Assembly (NCBI RefSeq): GCF_018882185.1
Contig: NZ_JACVOY010000002.1
Coordinates: forward strand, 62,001-126,000
Direction: 5' to 3'
DNA: 64,000 bases
From: Polynucleobacter sp. AP-Latsch-80-C2
GTDB lineage: Bacteria; Pseudomonadota; Gammaproteobacteria; Burkholderiales; Burkholderiaceae
Under the pieces are notes generated by a model that was not told the DNA's origin, ran no database searches, and worked only from the letters and a program-made list of their open reading frames with translations. A program made the translations under genes and the position numbers. Position 1 is the first letter of the stretch. Every line of letters starts with the position of its first letter. Below are positions 35,235-46,685 of this stretch, one piece after another.

Positions 35235-36104
35235 TTAAACCGCAGCCGCTCCGCCAACAATTTCTGACAACTCTTTGGTAATAGCAGCCTGTCGTGTTTT
35301 GTTGTATTCCAATTGCAATTCGCCAATCACGTTCTTTGCGTTATCTGACGCGGCCTTCATTGAGACCATACGAGCAGATTGCTCAGAAGCCATATTTTCA
35401 GCAACAGCCTGATAAATCATTGCTTCAACATAACGCTTTAGCAAGCCATTCAAAATCGACTCAGCGTCAGGCTCATAAATGTAATCCCAAGAGTTTCCTG
35501 CTTTATCTTCAGGCGCCAGTGCTGCTGGCTCCAAAGGCAAAAGCTTCTCTAAAACAGGCTCTTGTTTCATTGCATTCACAAAGCGGTTGTATGCCAAATA
35601 AACAGCATCAATCTCGCCTCGCTCAAACGCCTCTAATTGGGCAACAATTGCGCCAATCAAAACATCCATATGGGGTGTATCGCCAATCTGGATTGTTTGA
35701 GAAATCAGTTTTGCTTTTGAGCGATTCAAAAACTGCAGGCCTTTTGAACCTATTGCCGTGTAGACAATCTCAATATTCTTTTCCTGCAAATCGCGCACTT
35801 GGTTGGTGATAAAGCGCAGCACGTTGGTATTTAAACCGCCGCACAAGCCTTTGTCTGTCGTAACCAAAATGGTGCCAACTTTCTTAACTTCACGAGTAGC
35901 CATGTAAGCAGGGCGAAACTCTGGATTAGCTTTTGAAAGGTTGGCAACAATCTCACGAATTTTTTCGGCATAAGGGCGCGCATTACGCATGCGCTCCTGG
36001 GCGCGACGCATCTTGGATGCGGCGACCATTTCCATTGCCTTCGTGATCTTGCGCGTGTTTTGCACGCTCTTGATCTTTGATCGTATCTCTTTTGTGCTTG
36101 CCAT
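35235..36104 (-). CDS. atpG: ATP synthase gamma subunit
   Basis: Rotating central shaft of F1, 289 residues. The N-terminal helix [20 protein letters not shown] and the C-terminal helix [15 protein letters not shown] form the coiled coil; the middle [12 protein letters not shown] motif is typical. It lies between atpA (17 bases) and atpD (55 bases). Confidence 0.98.
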   Translation of the reverse strand: MASTKEIRSKIKSVQNTRKITKAMEMVAASKMRRAQERMRNARPYAEKIREIVANLSKANPEFRPAYMATREVKKVGTILVTTDKGLCGGLNTNVLRFITNQVRDLQEKNIEIVYTAIGSKGLQFLNRSKAKLISQTIQIGDTPHMDVLIGAIVAQLEAFERGEIDAVYLAYNRFVNAMKQEPVLEKLLPLEPAALAPEDKAGNSWDYIYEPDAESILNGLLKRYVEAMIYQAVAENMASEQSARMVSMKAASDNAKNVIGELQLEYNKTRQAAITKELSEIVGGAAAV

Positions 36105-36121
36105 GATTTATGCGAGCCCTC

Positions 36122-37663
36122 TTAGAAAGAGGCAGAACGCTTGTAATCCTCAATTGCAGCACGCAAAGCAGCTTCGTCATCTTTGCTCAAGTCTTTGGTT
36201 TCTTCAATACGCGCAACTAAGTCAGCATATTTAGATTTCAAATGGTCTTGCAAACCTTTTTCGAATGCCAATACGTTCTTCACTTCGAGGTCATCGAAGT
36301 AGCCATTGTTCACTGCGAACAATGAAGCGGCCATTTCCCAAACTTGGAGTGGCTTGTATTGAGCTTGCTTACACAATTCAGTAACGCGACGACCACGCTC
36401 GAGCTGCTTACGGGTTGCTTCATCAAGGTCAGAAGCGAACTGAGCAAACGCTGCCAATTCACGATATTGCGCCAAGTCGGTACGAATACCACCAGACAAT
36501 TTCTTAATGACTTTAGTTTGTGCAGCACCACCAACGCGAGATACAGAGATACCAGCATTAATCGCAGGACGTACACCAGCGTTAAACAAGTCAGTTTCCA
36601 AAAAGATCTGACCGTCAGTAATCGAAATCACGTTCGTTGGAACGAATGCAGAAACGTCGCCAGCTTGAGTTTCAATAATTGGCAACGCTGTCAAAGAACC
36701 AGTCTTACCTTTTACTGCACCGTTAGTGAACTTCTCAACATATTCAGCATTTACACGAGCAGCGCGCTCGAGCAAGCGTGAGTGGAGGTAGAACACGTCG
36801 CCAGGATAAGCTTCGCGGCCTGGTGGGCGGCGGAGCAACAAGGAGATTTGACGATAAGCAACTGCTTGCTTGGTCAAGTCATCGTAAACAATCAAAGCAT
36901 CTTCGCCGCGATCGCGGAAGTACTCGCCCATGGTGCAACCTGCGTATGCAGAGAGATACTGCATCGCTGCAGACTCAGAAGCACTCGCTGCAACAACAAC
37001 GGTGTACTCCATCGCGCCCAATTCTGTGAGCTTACGAACAACGTTAGCAATAGTGGAAGCTTTTTGACCAATCGCCACGTAAACGCAATAAACGCCTTTA
37101 CCTTTTTGGTTGATGATCGCGTCAACCGCAACTGCTGTCTTACCAGTTTGGCGGTCACCAATGATCAACTCACGCTGACCGCGGCCGATTGGAACCATCG
37201 CATCAATCGCCTTCAAACCTGTTTGCACTGGCTGACTAACGGATTGACGTGCAATAACGCCTGGAGCCACTTTTTCGATAAAGTCAGTTAACTTGGTATT
37301 GATTGGGCCTTTGCCGTCAATTGGTTGACCGAGAGCGTTAACAACGCGACCGAGCAACTCTGGGCCGACTGGAACTTCCAAAATGCGGCCAGTACATTTA
37401 ACTGGATCGCCTTCTTTAATGTGGGTGTACTCACCCAAAACTACAGCACCAACAGAATCACGCTCAAGGTTCAAAGCGAGGCCGATAGTGTTGTTAGGAA
37501 ACTCCAACATTTCGCCCTGCATCACACCAGACAAGCCATGAACGCGGCAAATACCGTCGGTCACTGAAATTACAGTGCCTTCGTTGCGAACTTGGGAGTC
37601 AACGCCCATTTCGCTAATTCGGCTTTTGATCAGCTCGCTGATCTCGGAAGGGTTGAGTTGCAT
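36122..37663 (-). CDS. atpA: ATP synthase alpha subunit
   Basis: Non-catalytic nucleotide-binding F1 subunit, 513 residues. Walker A is GDRQTGKT near residue 170, and the family signature [13 protein letters not shown] is present near 365. The arginine finger lies in this segment. A strong AGGAG ribosome site precedes the ATG. It is positioned between atpH and atpG. Confidence 0.98.
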   Translation of the reverse strand: MQLNPSEISELIKSRISEMGVDSQVRNEGTVISVTDGICRVHGLSGVMQGEMLEFPNNTIGLALNLERDSVGAVVLGEYTHIKEGDPVKCTGRILEVPVGPELLGRVVNALGQPIDGKGPINTKLTDFIEKVAPGVIARQSVSQPVQTGLKAIDAMVPIGRGQRELIIGDRQTGKTAVAVDAIINQKGKGVYCVYVAIGQKASTIANVVRKLTELGAMEYTVVVAASASESAAMQYLSAYAGCTMGEYFRDRGEDALIVYDDLTKQAVAYRQISLLLRRPPGREAYPGDVFYLHSRLLERAARVNAEYVEKFTNGAVKGKTGSLTALPIIETQAGDVSAFVPTNVISITDGQIFLETDLFNAGVRPAINAGISVSRVGGAAQTKVIKKLSGGIRTDLAQYRELAAFAQFASDLDEATRKQLERGRRVTELCKQAQYKPLQVWEMAASLFAVNNGYFDDLEVKNVLAFEKGLQDHLKSKYADLVARIEETKDLSKDDEAALRAAIEDYKRSASF

Positions 37664-37708
37664 TACTTACTCCTGGGTCTTATTTCGTATGTTCTTAATA
37701 GGGATAAC

Positions 37709-38245
37709 TTATGCGCCAAGACTTGCTTGCATTTGAGCTAACTGTGCTTTCACTGAACTATCCATTACCTCATCACCAACTTGAATGCGAACACCGCCAA
37801 TCAATGTAGGATCAACCTGAATAGTAGGGCGCAATTCTTTACCCCCAAAGCGCTTCTTCAAACTTGACAACAAATCATTTAGTGCAGAACCCTCTAAAGG
37901 GAATGCACTGGTAATCATTACTTCTGCTGCACCTTCGCTCTTGTTCTTCATTGCCTCAAATTGACTTGCAATTTCAGGCACGGCTGCCAAGCGATGGCTC
38001 TGGTTTACCAAATTCAAAAAGCTGGCAACCGTAGGATCTAACTTGGTTTTCACCATGCCAGAAAGTAGTTTGCTCAAATCATCGGCGGAAACTTTTGGAT
38101 TGTTGGATAAAGCAGCAACCTCTGGCAAAGCAGCAAGCTGTGCCAACTCGTTTAACTGCTCCAAAGATCCAGCAAGCTGCGCCGGCTTTACGCTTTGAAA
38201 AAGCGCTTCAGCGTAAGGACGTGCAATGGTGGCTAATTCAGCCAT
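37709..38245 (-). CDS. atpH: ATP synthase delta subunit
   Basis: Peripheral-stalk subunit tying F1 to the b subunits, 178 residues. The N-terminal helical domain starts ARPYAEALFQSVK, and the C-terminal region has LIGGVRIQVGDEVMDSSVKAQL, the delta signature. It begins one base after atpF ends, implying translational coupling. Confidence 0.97.
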   Translation of the reverse strand: MAELATIARPYAEALFQSVKPAQLAGSLEQLNELAQLAALPEVAALSNNPKVSADDLSKLLSGMVKTKLDPTVASFLNLVNQSHRLAAVPEIASQFEAMKNKSEGAAEVMITSAFPLEGSALNDLLSSLKKRFGGKELRPTIQVDPTLIGGVRIQVGDEVMDSSVKAQLAQMQASLGA

Positions 38246-38246
38246 A

Positions 38247-38717
38247 TCAAAGTTCTGCCTTTAGTTGATCAAGTAATTGGCCGTGTGCTTTTGCATCAAC
38301 TTCACGACGCAAAATTTGCTCGGCACCTTTTACGGCAAGAACAGCTACTTCAGCACGCAACACTTCACGTGCGCGTGTTACTTGTTGTGCTGCATCTTGC
38401 TGCGCTTGAGAAATGATTCGAGCGGCTTCAGCTTGTGCGTTAGCGCGAATTTCTTCGGCTGACATTTGTGCACGTTTTTCAGCTTCAGCAACGCGTTGAA
38501 CACCTTCTTGGCGTGCTTTAGATAATTCTTGCTCCGCTTCATTGCTGGCTAATGCAAGCGCTTCTTTGCCGCGCTCGGCAGCAGCTAAGCCATCAGCAAT
38601 TTTGCTTGAACGCTCATCTAATGCCTTAACAAGTGGTGGCCACACAAAACGTGCAACAACCCACCATAAGACAAAGAAAACGATCATTTGCGCGAATAGG
38701 GTCGCGTTCAGATTCAC
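38247..38717 (-). CDS. atpF: ATP synthase b subunit
   Basis: Stator stalk of Fo, 156 residues: one N-terminal membrane helix (about 5-27) followed by a long charged coiled coil to the C-terminus. The start codon is GTG at 38717 with a GAAAGGA ribosome site; it gives the usual [15 protein letters not shown]-terminus. Confidence 0.97.
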   Translation of the reverse strand: MNLNATLFAQMIVFFVLWWVVARFVWPPLVKALDERSSKIADGLAAAERGKEALALASNEAEQELSKARQEGVQRVAEAEKRAQMSAEEIRANAQAEAARIISQAQQDAAQQVTRAREVLRAEVAVLAVKGAEQILRREVDAKAHGQLLDQLKAEL

Positions 38718-38780
38718 GATATTCCTTTCAGTATTGTTGAGAACCGTTGGATGACCCGTTGGTCACCCACGCCAAAACAA

Positions 38781-39074
<294 letters not shown>

Positions 39075-39089
39075 TTAAAAATAAAAAAG

Positions 39090-39998
<909 letters not shown>

Positions 39999-40014
39999 CT
40001 ATATTTACCACTTG

Positions 40015-40503
40015 TTACCTCCAAAACCACGCTAACAAATAACACTTAAGCGTAGCTAAATAGGTGACAAGCAATGGAATCCATTTCAAATCAGGTTGCT
40101 TTAGGGCAAAGCCAATAAACAGGAGAATGGTTGCTAGGATTTTTAAAAATTCGCCAGAAACCACTGCCGCTAAATATCCACCAGGGCTTGATTTGACATT
40201 CTTTTTTGCTGCATCTAAGCGCACCAAAAACAACGCAGAGGGCAAAAACCCAATCAAGCCACCCACTAAAGCCGAATAAGTATAAACGACTCTTTCTGCC
40301 GATTCAGAAAAAAAATAACAAAAACTAGCAATAATCAGGGTAAGCACCACCTGACTTGTAACAACGAGCCATCCATTGATTGAAGTAAAGCTTTTAGGCT
40401 TTGCTTTTCGCAATGCATCCATCTCAGACTTGCTGAGGGTCTTAAATGAGTCGTCGTCTAGATCTTCCCATTCGATAGCCTTGATGGGGCGTTCTTTATT
40501 CAA
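40015..40503 (-). CDS. atpI: ATP synthase subunit I (assembly protein)
   Basis: Small membrane protein thought to assist c-ring assembly, 162 residues: a hydrophilic N-terminus of about 45 residues, then four membrane helices. The longest frame starts with a TTG that overlaps the parB stop codon (TTGAATAA). The only ATG, near residue 28, would remove most of the soluble N-terminus. TTG with coupling to parB is plausible but not proven. Confidence 0.88.
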   Translation of the reverse strand: MNKERPIKAIEWEDLDDDSFKTLSKSEMDALRKAKPKSFTSINGWLVVTSQVVLTLIIASFCYFFSESAERVVYTYSALVGGLIGFLPSALFLVRLDAAKKNVKSSPGGYLAAVVSGEFLKILATILLFIGFALKQPDLKWIPLLVTYLATLKCYLLAWFWR

Positions 40504-41389
40504 GGCCTATACCCAACTTTTTTAGTAAAGAATCTAATTCATCAAATTGACTAAAACGGATTCTGAGCTCGCCCCCCCTACCTTGGAGCTTAAATTCAGT
40601 GTTTAGCCCAATCAAATCTGCAATTTCCTGCGTTAGACGGTGCATGTCAGGATCGTGATTTGGCGAAACAATACCCATCTTATTTTTTGCTTTTTTATCC
40701 CCAATCTGCCCCCCAGCGATAGCTAAAGCAGTAGACATTCTTTCTGCCTCGCGGACTGAAAGGCCTTGCGCAGCGATTCTTTGCGCCAAAGCAACCTGGC
40801 TAGCACCCGGCAAAGGCAAAAGCGCGCGGGCGTGACCCATATCAATATCGCCAGCCAGTAGCATGGCCTGTACTGGTTTTGCCAATTGAGCCAAGCGCAG
40901 TAGGTTTGTAATGGCGCTGCGAGACTTACCAACCGCTTTTGCTGCCTGTTCGTGCGTAAACCCAAACTCTTCAATCAGTCTGGCTAAGCCCTGAGACTCC
41001 TCCAAAGGATTTAAGTCTTCGCGCTGCATGTTTTCAACCAAAGCCATTGCTGCAGCGGCCTGATCGTCAGCGCTAGAAACCAACACAGGAACCTCTGTTA
41101 AGCCGGCAATCGTTGCCGCTCTAAAGCGTCGCTCACCAGCGATGATTTCATATTTACCAGCGCTCACTAAACGCACTAGCAGCGGTTGCATCACACCTTG
41201 CTCACGAATACTTTCCGCTAACTCCTGCAGGGCGCCCGCTTCCATTTTTTGACGCGGCTGATATTTACCCGCTTGTAAGGCAGACAATGGCAAACGATTA
41301 ATTTCAGCTGAAGAAGATGCTTTCTGCGACTTCTCTCCAAGTAGCGCTTCTAATCCTCTACCCAAACCTTTTTTCTTAATTGCAACCAT
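40496..41389 (-). CDS. parB: Chromosome partitioning protein ParB
   Basis: Binds parS and spreads along DNA as a CTP-dependent clamp. 297 residues: N-terminal GRGLEALLG, the CTP-binding GERRFRAA motif near residue 90, a helix-turn-helix around FTHEQAAKAVGKSRSAIT and a C-terminal dimerisation region. It follows parA by 22 bases. Two perfect parS sites lie 2-3.5 kb away in and next to mnmG. Confidence 0.97.
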   Translation of the reverse strand: MVAIKKKGLGRGLEALLGEKSQKASSSAEINRLPLSALQAGKYQPRQKMEAGALQELAESIREQGVMQPLLVRLVSAGKYEIIAGERRFRAATIAGLTEVPVLVSSADDQAAAAMALVENMQREDLNPLEESQGLARLIEEFGFTHEQAAKAVGKSRSAITNLLRLAQLAKPVQAMLLAGDIDMGHARALLPLPGASQVALAQRIAAQGLSVREAERMSTALAIAGGQIGDKKAKNKMGIVSPNHDPDMHRLTQEIADLIGLNTEFKLQGRGGELRIRFSQFDELDSLLKKLGIGLE

Positions 41390-41411
41390 GGTCTTTTAAT
41401 CTTTCCAGAAA

Positions 41412-42182
41412 TTACATTTGCTTAATACGTTCAATCATTTCGGAGCCAAACTCTAGGTAGGCTTTTGCACCTCGCGAGGATTTATCAAAAGCCACCCCTG
41501 GAAGCCCGTAGGACGGGGCTTCAGCCAAGCGGACATTACGCGGAATAATCGTCTTAAATACTTTATCGCCAAAATGCTCGAGCAACTGCTCTGACACTTG
41601 CTGTTGCAGCGTCATGCGTGAATCAAACATCACGCGCAGCAAACCAATAATGACTAAGTCTGGATTTAAATTTGCATGGACTTGCTTAATGGTATTTACT
41701 AAATCGGACAAACCTTCCAGCGCAAAATATTCACACTGCATTGGAACGATGACGCCATTGGCAGCACACAATCCATTTAAGGTTAGCAATGACAATGCAG
41801 GTGGGCAGTCAATCAAAATAAAGTCATAGTCATTCGCAACTTGTGCAAGCGCATCTTTCAAGCAAGATTCGCGCGCATCCATATCCACCAGTTCAATTTC
41901 AGCGCCTGCTAAATCTCGATTAGCAGGCAGTACATCGTATGCAGAACTTTCGCAGCGTTGTGCGCAATCTTTTACCGAAGCAAGCCCTATCAATACTTGA
42001 TAAATACTTCCGCTGAGGTCAGCCTTTTCAATCCCAGACCCCATGGTCGCATTACCTTGAGGATCTAAATCGACTAGTAATACTCGTTGGCCAAGTCCTG
42101 CCAAACCAGCGGCTAAATTAACAGCTGTCGTGGTTTTACCAACGCCGCCTTTTTGATTTGCGATACAGAATATTTTTGCCAT
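41412..42182 (-). CDS. parA: Chromosome partitioning ATPase ParA
   Basis: Non-specifically DNA-binding ATPase that moves ParB-parS complexes. 256 residues. The deviant Walker A motif is KGGVGKTT at residues ~10-17, Walker A' is LLVDLDPQGNAT and Walker B is DFILIDCPP. It lies 19 bases downstream of rsmG in the conserved mnmG-rsmG-parA-parB order. Confidence 0.97.
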   Translation of the reverse strand: MAKIFCIANQKGGVGKTTTAVNLAAGLAGLGQRVLLVDLDPQGNATMGSGIEKADLSGSIYQVLIGLASVKDCAQRCESSAYDVLPANRDLAGAEIELVDMDARESCLKDALAQVANDYDFILIDCPPALSLLTLNGLCAANGVIVPMQCEYFALEGLSDLVNTIKQVHANLNPDLVIIGLLRVMFDSRMTLQQQVSEQLLEHFGDKVFKTIIPRNVRLAEAPSYGLPGVAFDKSSRGAKAYLEFGSEMIERIKQM

Positions 42183-42201
42183 AGCTGCTTTGTAACTTTG
42201 C

Positions 42202-42870
42202 CTAAGGGGTGAGGGGGGATTTTCTCATGGGGCGCAACACCAAAAGGCGACGCTCCGCGGATAAATTAGGAATGTGCAGCGGTTCATCGGCCAACAACTG
42301 CCAATCGTCCATGCAAACTTCTTGCATTTCTTCGTCTGCACGCTTGCCTTTCATGGCAAATACCAAGCCACCGGCCTTAAGCAATGGCAATGAAAGATCT
42401 AAAAAGCGTGCAAGGCTTGTAAATGCACGAGAAATAACAGCATCAAATTGGGCTGTTTGCTGCACTGCAACATCTTCAACCCGCTCACTGAGCACTTCAA
42501 TGTTTTTTAACTTCAACTTTCCACGCACATGCTGCAAGAAAGCAGTCTTCTTACGAACGGCCTCTATTAAAGTAAGTTGCCACTCGGGCTGCACAATAGC
42601 AATCGGTATTGCTGGAAGGCCGCCACCCGATCCCAGGTCAGCAATCTTGGGGCTTGAATCGCCCAGAAATTGCCTCATGATTGGCAAAACAGCAATAGAA
42701 TCAATAAGATGGAGCCTTACAGAGTCTTGCTCACCCTCAATTGCCGTCAGGTTATGCACCTGATTCCAGCGGCCCATTTCTTGCAAAAAGAGCTCTAAAT
42801 CAGCGATGTTAGTGTCACTTAAATTCAGACCCAACTCCTGAATACCTAGAGCAAGTAAGCCCTCGTTCAT
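42202..42870 (-). CDS. rsmG: 16S rRNA m7G527 methyltransferase RsmG
   Basis: Methylates N7 of G527 in 16S rRNA. 222 residues. The SAM-binding loop is [17 protein letters not shown] near residue 78; [13 protein letters not shown] lies further on. The start codon ATG overlaps the mnmG stop (ATGA), a tight coupling common in this operon. Confidence 0.97.
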   Translation of the reverse strand: MNEGLLALGIQELGLNLSDTNIADLELFLQEMGRWNQVHNLTAIEGEQDSVRLHLIDSIAVLPIMRQFLGDSSPKIADLGSGGGLPAIPIAIVQPEWQLTLIEAVRKKTAFLQHVRGKLKLKNIEVLSERVEDVAVQQTAQFDAVISRAFTSLARFLDLSLPLLKAGGLVFAMKGKRADEEMQEVCMDDWQLLADEPLHIPNLSAERRLLVLRPMRKSPLTP

Positions 42871-44786
42871 GCGGTTTCCTGGGAGCGTCCCAAACCCTTT
42901 TTGAGGTGAACCAATAACAAAGAAAGCGCCGCAGGAGTGACTCCTGAAATTCTACCAGCCTGACCCAGAGTGGCGGGCTTGTGTAAGTTAAGCTTTTGCT
43001 GAACCTCTTTAGAGAGGCCCAATACCTGGGTGTAGTCCAAGGACTCTGAAAGGGGGAAGGACTCATTGTGCTCTTGACGAGCAATTTCCTGCGCCTGACG
43101 GTCAATATAGCCTTGGTACTTTACCGAAATCTCGACTTGGTCACTAATTTGGGCAGCCAAACCCAGGTCATCATCCAACACTCCTGGAGACCATATTCCA
43201 TTACCCAAAGCAGTAATTGCCTCATAAGTAACGCCCGGACGCCTCAAAAGCTCGGCCAAACTGCATTCATGGGACAGGTCTTGGCCCAATAAATTCGAAA
43301 CTAGGGGCGCAGCCTCATGTTTTGGCCCAATCCAAATATCTTGTAAACGAGATGTTTCACGTGAAACAGCCTCTTGTTTTCTGCAGAAGACTTCCCAACG
43401 ATAGTCGTCTACCAATCCAAATTCGCGCCCAATAGTGGTTAAACGCATGTCTGCGTTATCTTCACGAAGGCTCAAGCGATATTCGGCCCTGCTAGTAAAC
43501 ATACGATAGGGCTCTTGTACTCCCCGAGTAATTAAGTCATCCACCAATACGCCTATGTAGGACTCGCTGCGCTTTGGAATCCACGGCTCTTTACCTTGGG
43601 AAGCCAATCCAGCATTAATTCCAGCCAACATCCCCTGTGCAGCAGCCTCTTCATAGCCTGTTGTCCCGTTGATTTGACCCGCGAAATACAAACCTCCGAT
43701 AGCTCGGGTCTCCAAGCTATGGCGTAATTGGCGGGGATCAAAGAAGTCATACTCAATGGCGTAGCCTGGACGAACAATCACGGCGGCCTCTAAACCACGA
43801 ATACTGCGAACCAAATCCCACTGAACATCAAAGGGTAGGCTGGTGGAGATTCCGTTTGGATAAAACTCGTTTGTTGTGAGACCCTCAGGCTCCAAAAAGA
43901 TTTGGTGGCTGTTTCTAGAAGCAAAGCGATGAATCTTGTCTTCAATAGAAGGGCAATAGCGGGGGCCTACACCCTCAATCACGCCGGTATACATTGGAGA
44001 GCGATCTAGACCACCCCGAATAATGTCGTGGGTCTTCTCATTTGTATGAGAAATCCAACAGGGAACCTGCTTTGGGTGCTGCTCCGGACGACCCAAATAG
44101 GAAAAGACTGGAACCGGGTCTAAATCACCCGGCTGTTCTAGCATGACTGAAAAATCAATCGTGCGGCCATCAATGCGTGGGGGCGTTCCTGTCTTGAGCC
44201 TTCCTTGTGGGAGCTTTAACTCTTTTAATCGTGCAGATAAGGAAACGGCTGCCGGATCTCCAGCGCGGCCACCCGCATAGTTGTTTAAGCCTACATGAAT
44301 CTTTCCATCCAGAAAGGTTCCTGCAGTTAAGACCACTTTTTTAGCTGAAAACTCCAGGCCCATTTGGGTAACAACCCCCTGAACCTGGTCACCTTGAACT
44401 AAAAGGTCGTCAACAGCCGCTTGAAAAAGGGTTAGGTTTTTTTGATTCTCAAGACGTCGGCGAATTGCTGCTTTATATAAAACCCGATCGCCCTGAGCGC
44501 GAGTTGCTCTTACGGCGGGACCCTTGCTTGAATTCAGGATCCTAAACTGGATACCGGCCTCATCGGTTGCGGCCGCCATTGCACCGCCCATAGCGTCAAT
44601 CTCTTTAACCAAGTGGCCTTTACCAATGCCGCCAATCGAGGGATTACAACTCATAGCGCCTAGGTTCTCAATGCTATGGGTAATTAATAGGGTATCGCAT
44701 CCCATGCGCGCTGCAGCGAGGGCAGCCTCAGTCCCGGCATGACCGCCGCCAACTACGATGACATCAAAACTTTTGGAATAACGCAT
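42867..44786 (-). CDS. mnmG: tRNA uridine-34 modification enzyme MnmG (GidA)
   Basis: FAD-dependent partner of MnmE that installs the aminomethyl group at wobble U34. 639 residues. The dinucleotide-binding [19 protein letters not shown] lies at the N-terminus, with [20 protein letters not shown] and [23 protein letters not shown] further on. The gene contains a perfect parS palindrome within its coding sequence at 43353-43368. Confidence 0.98.
   Translation of the reverse strand: MRYSKSFDVIVVGGGHAGTEAALAAARMGCDTLLITHSIENLGAMSCNPSIGGIGKGHLVKEIDAMGGAMAAATDEAGIQFRILNSSKGPAVRATRAQGDRVLYKAAIRRRLENQKNLTLFQAAVDDLLVQGDQVQGVVTQMGLEFSAKKVVLTAGTFLDGKIHVGLNNYAGGRAGDPAAVSLSARLKELKLPQGRLKTGTPPRIDGRTIDFSVMLEQPGDLDPVPVFSYLGRPEQHPKQVPCWISHTNEKTHDIIRGGLDRSPMYTGVIEGVGPRYCPSIEDKIHRFASRNSHQIFLEPEGLTTNEFYPNGISTSLPFDVQWDLVRSIRGLEAAVIVRPGYAIEYDFFDPRQLRHSLETRAIGGLYFAGQINGTTGYEEAAAQGMLAGINAGLASQGKEPWIPKRSESYIGVLVDDLITRGVQEPYRMFTSRAEYRLSLREDNADMRLTTIGREFGLVDDYRWEVFCRKQEAVSRETSRLQDIWIGPKHEAAPLVSNLLGQDLSHECSLAELLRRPGVTYEAITALGNGIWSPGVLDDDLGLAAQISDQVEISVKYQGYIDRQAQEIARQEHNESFPLSESLDYTQVLGLSKEVQQKLNLHKPATLGQAGRISGVTPAALSLLLVHLKKGLGRSQETA
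43353..43368. other. parS site inside mnmG
   Basis: TGTTTCACGTGAAACA, a perfect 16-bp palindrome identical to the conserved bacterial parS consensus bound by ParB. It lies within the mnmG coding sequence, about 11.5 kb from the proposed origin. Confidence 0.93.
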
Positions 44787-44825
44787 GATTTGCCTCAGAT
44801 AGGGCGATGATCATAGCATTTTGTT

Positions 44826-44841
44826 TGTTTCACGTGAAACA
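44826..44841. other. parS site upstream of mnmG
   Basis: TGTTTCACGTGAAACA, a second perfect 16-bp parS. Here the palindrome extends to 20 bp (44824-44843). It lies 40 bases upstream of the mnmG start codon, about 10 kb from the proposed origin. Confidence 0.95.
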
Positions 44842-44892
44842 AAAAGAGGGTCTATTTATCAGCTATAAAAATAAATTTTTTAAGTCATTGAT

Positions 44893-45642
44893 TTAATTGA
44901 TGAAATAGGCATTCCATGCCGATTTTGCAATCAATACACTCACAATAAGCAGAAAAGCTTTTCTGACAAACGCGCTTCCATGCTTAATTGCCAGGCGGCT
45001 ACCGAACTGACTACCAACAATATTGGCAATCATCATGGCAAAGCCAAGCGTCCAATTAATTTGGCCTAAGCTGGCCAACATCAGAATTGCAGCCAAATTG
45101 GTTGCCACATTCACCAACTTAGTTGCTGCAGAGGCATGCAAAAAATCAAACCCAAAAAAGCGCACAAAGCCAAATAACAAAAAGCTCCCAGTTCCTGGAC
45201 CAAAAAATCCATCATAAAAGCCAATGATTAAACCGAGTAACACGCCCTTAATTTGCTGGTAACGACTAACGCCTTTCGGGGCATGCGCCTCGCCCAAGGA
45301 GGGTTGGAACCATGTGTAGAGAAGAAGAAACAATAAAACAAACGGCAAAGCCTTGCGCAAAGGTTCTGCTGGAAAATTACTAACTGCGTTTGCCCCCAAT
45401 AGCGAGCCCACAAAACCAGCAACAATGGCAGGACCCACAATCCCCCACGGAAGCGCAACATGGCGCAGGAATCGCCGCGCAGCATTAAAGGTCCCACCAA
45501 CCGCGGCAACCTTATTCGTCGAAAGCAAAGTTGCAGGCGTAACATTGGGGTACGCAGCAAAAAGGGCGGGGACCTGAATCAGCCCGCCGCCGCCAGCAAC
45601 AGCATCCACAAGGCCTGCGAAGAAAGCCATCGCCAAAAGCAA
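44893..45642 (-). CDS. TSUP-family membrane permease (TauE/SafE type)
   Basis: 249 residues with about eight membrane helices in two related halves. The N-terminal GLVDAVAGGGGLIQVPALF and the second-half FYDGFFGPGTGSFLLF are the repeated TSUP motifs. The family exports or imports small sulfonates, sulfite or organic anions; the substrate is not evident. The only usable starts are TTG at 45642 or an ATG four codons later. The frame stays open for about 17 codons further upstream without ATG, GTG or TTG, so the first helix may be slightly short as annotated. Confidence 0.88.
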   Translation of the reverse strand: MLLAMAFFAGLVDAVAGGGGLIQVPALFAAYPNVTPATLLSTNKVAAVGGTFNAARRFLRHVALPWGIVGPAIVAGFVGSLLGANAVSNFPAEPLRKALPFVLLFLLLYTWFQPSLGEAHAPKGVSRYQQIKGVLLGLIIGFYDGFFGPGTGSFLLFGFVRFFGFDFLHASAATKLVNVATNLAAILMLASLGQINWTLGFAMMIANIVGSQFGSRLAIKHGSAFVRKAFLLIVSVLIAKSAWNAYFIN

Positions 45643-45700
45643 TGGCCATATAAAGATAGAAAATTCGATGAGAGTCTCTTTAGGTTCTTTTAATTAAATG

Positions 45701-45722
45701 AGTGCGGCGATTGCGCCGCACT
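45701..45722 (-). terminator. Hairpin after livM, probable terminator
   Basis: A perfect 9-bp GC-rich stem, AGTGCGGCG (45701-45709) with CGCCGCACT (45714-45722), with a four-base loop, 32 bases after the livM stop. On the minus strand it is followed by CATTTAATT, a weak U-rich tail. Confidence 0.6.
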
Positions 45723-45753
45723 AAAACCAAATAATAAAAGGAAAAACAAAAAA

Positions 45754-46683
45754 CTAGTTTTTGTTTTTGAAGTGCTCAGCAATTTCACCAACTACGCCAC
45801 GACGGAATGCCAAAACACAAATTACAAAAATGAATCCAGTTGCAATCGTGCTCCACGAACCAATGTTGGCTAAATAGTTTTGTAAACCTACAACGATGCC
45901 TGCACCCACTACCGGACCCAGAATGGTTCCCATGCCACCAAGCAGTGTCATCAACACGACTTCGCCTGACATATGCCAGTGAATATCGGTCAGCGTTGCC
46001 AACTGAAATACTAAAGACTTCATAGACCCAGCCAAACCCGACAAGGCTGCGGAGATAACAAAAGACATTAACTTAAAACGGTCTACGTCGTAACCAAGAG
46101 AAATAGCGCGAGGCTCATTTTCGCGGATAGCTTTTAAGACCTGGCCAAAAGGGGAATACACAGCGCGCATGATGATGGCAAAGCCAATCAGGAAGACGGC
46201 CAACACAAAGTAATACATTGCCACGTCATTCTTTAAATCAATCAATCCAAATAAATCTCCACGTGGCACGCCCTGAATGCCATCTTCGCCACCAGTAAAC
46301 GGAAGCTGCACCGCCAAGAAATACACCATCTGGGAAAGCGCCAAGGTAACCATCGCAAAGTAGATACCCTGTCTGCGAATAGCTAAAGACCCAATTAAAA
46401 ATCCTAAGGCGCCCGAACCCAAAACACCGAGAAGAATTCCTAGCTCGGGGGAAAAGCCAGCCTCTTTACAAAGGTAAGCAGTGATGTAGGCTGACGTTCC
46501 AAAAAATGCCGCATGACCGAAAGATAAAAGTCCGGTAAAGCCCAATAGCAAATTAAATGCACAAGCAAAGAGGGCGAAACACAAAACCTTCATTGCAAAA
46601 ACCAAATAAATGAAATCTTGGAATGGGAGCAGCAACGCAATCACCACCAAGATGGCATAAAGTAATTTTGTTTTTGAGTTCAT
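45754..46683 (-). CDS. livM: ABC transporter permease, LivM family
   Basis: Inner-membrane permease of a branched-chain amino acid/amide (HAAT) importer, 309 residues with about eight to nine helices. The family region GFTGLLSFGHAAFFGTSAYI and the cytoplasmic coupling loop AIRENEPRAISLGYDVDRFKL are present. It is the last gene of livG-F-K-H-M, two bases after livH. Confidence 0.93.
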   Translation of the reverse strand: MNSKTKLLYAILVVIALLLPFQDFIYLVFAMKVLCFALFACAFNLLLGFTGLLSFGHAAFFGTSAYITAYLCKEAGFSPELGILLGVLGSGALGFLIGSLAIRRQGIYFAMVTLALSQMVYFLAVQLPFTGGEDGIQGVPRGDLFGLIDLKNDVAMYYFVLAVFLIGFAIIMRAVYSPFGQVLKAIRENEPRAISLGYDVDRFKLMSFVISAALSGLAGSMKSLVFQLATLTDIHWHMSGEVVLMTLLGGMGTILGPVVGAGIVVGLQNYLANIGSWSTIATGFIFVICVLAFRRGVVGEIAEHFKNKN

Positions 46684-46685
46684 GA

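Noticed and set aside
36782..37291. 169-codon frame on the plus strand
   Set aside because: It is antisense to atpA in a region where atpA is strongly conserved, and it has no ribosome site.
42209..42763. 184-codon plus-strand frame
   Set aside because: It is antisense to rsmG, which is complete and conserved.
44824..44843. Terminator hairpin upstream of mnmG
   Set aside because: The palindrome has no loop and is an exact parS, so it is better explained as a ParB site.
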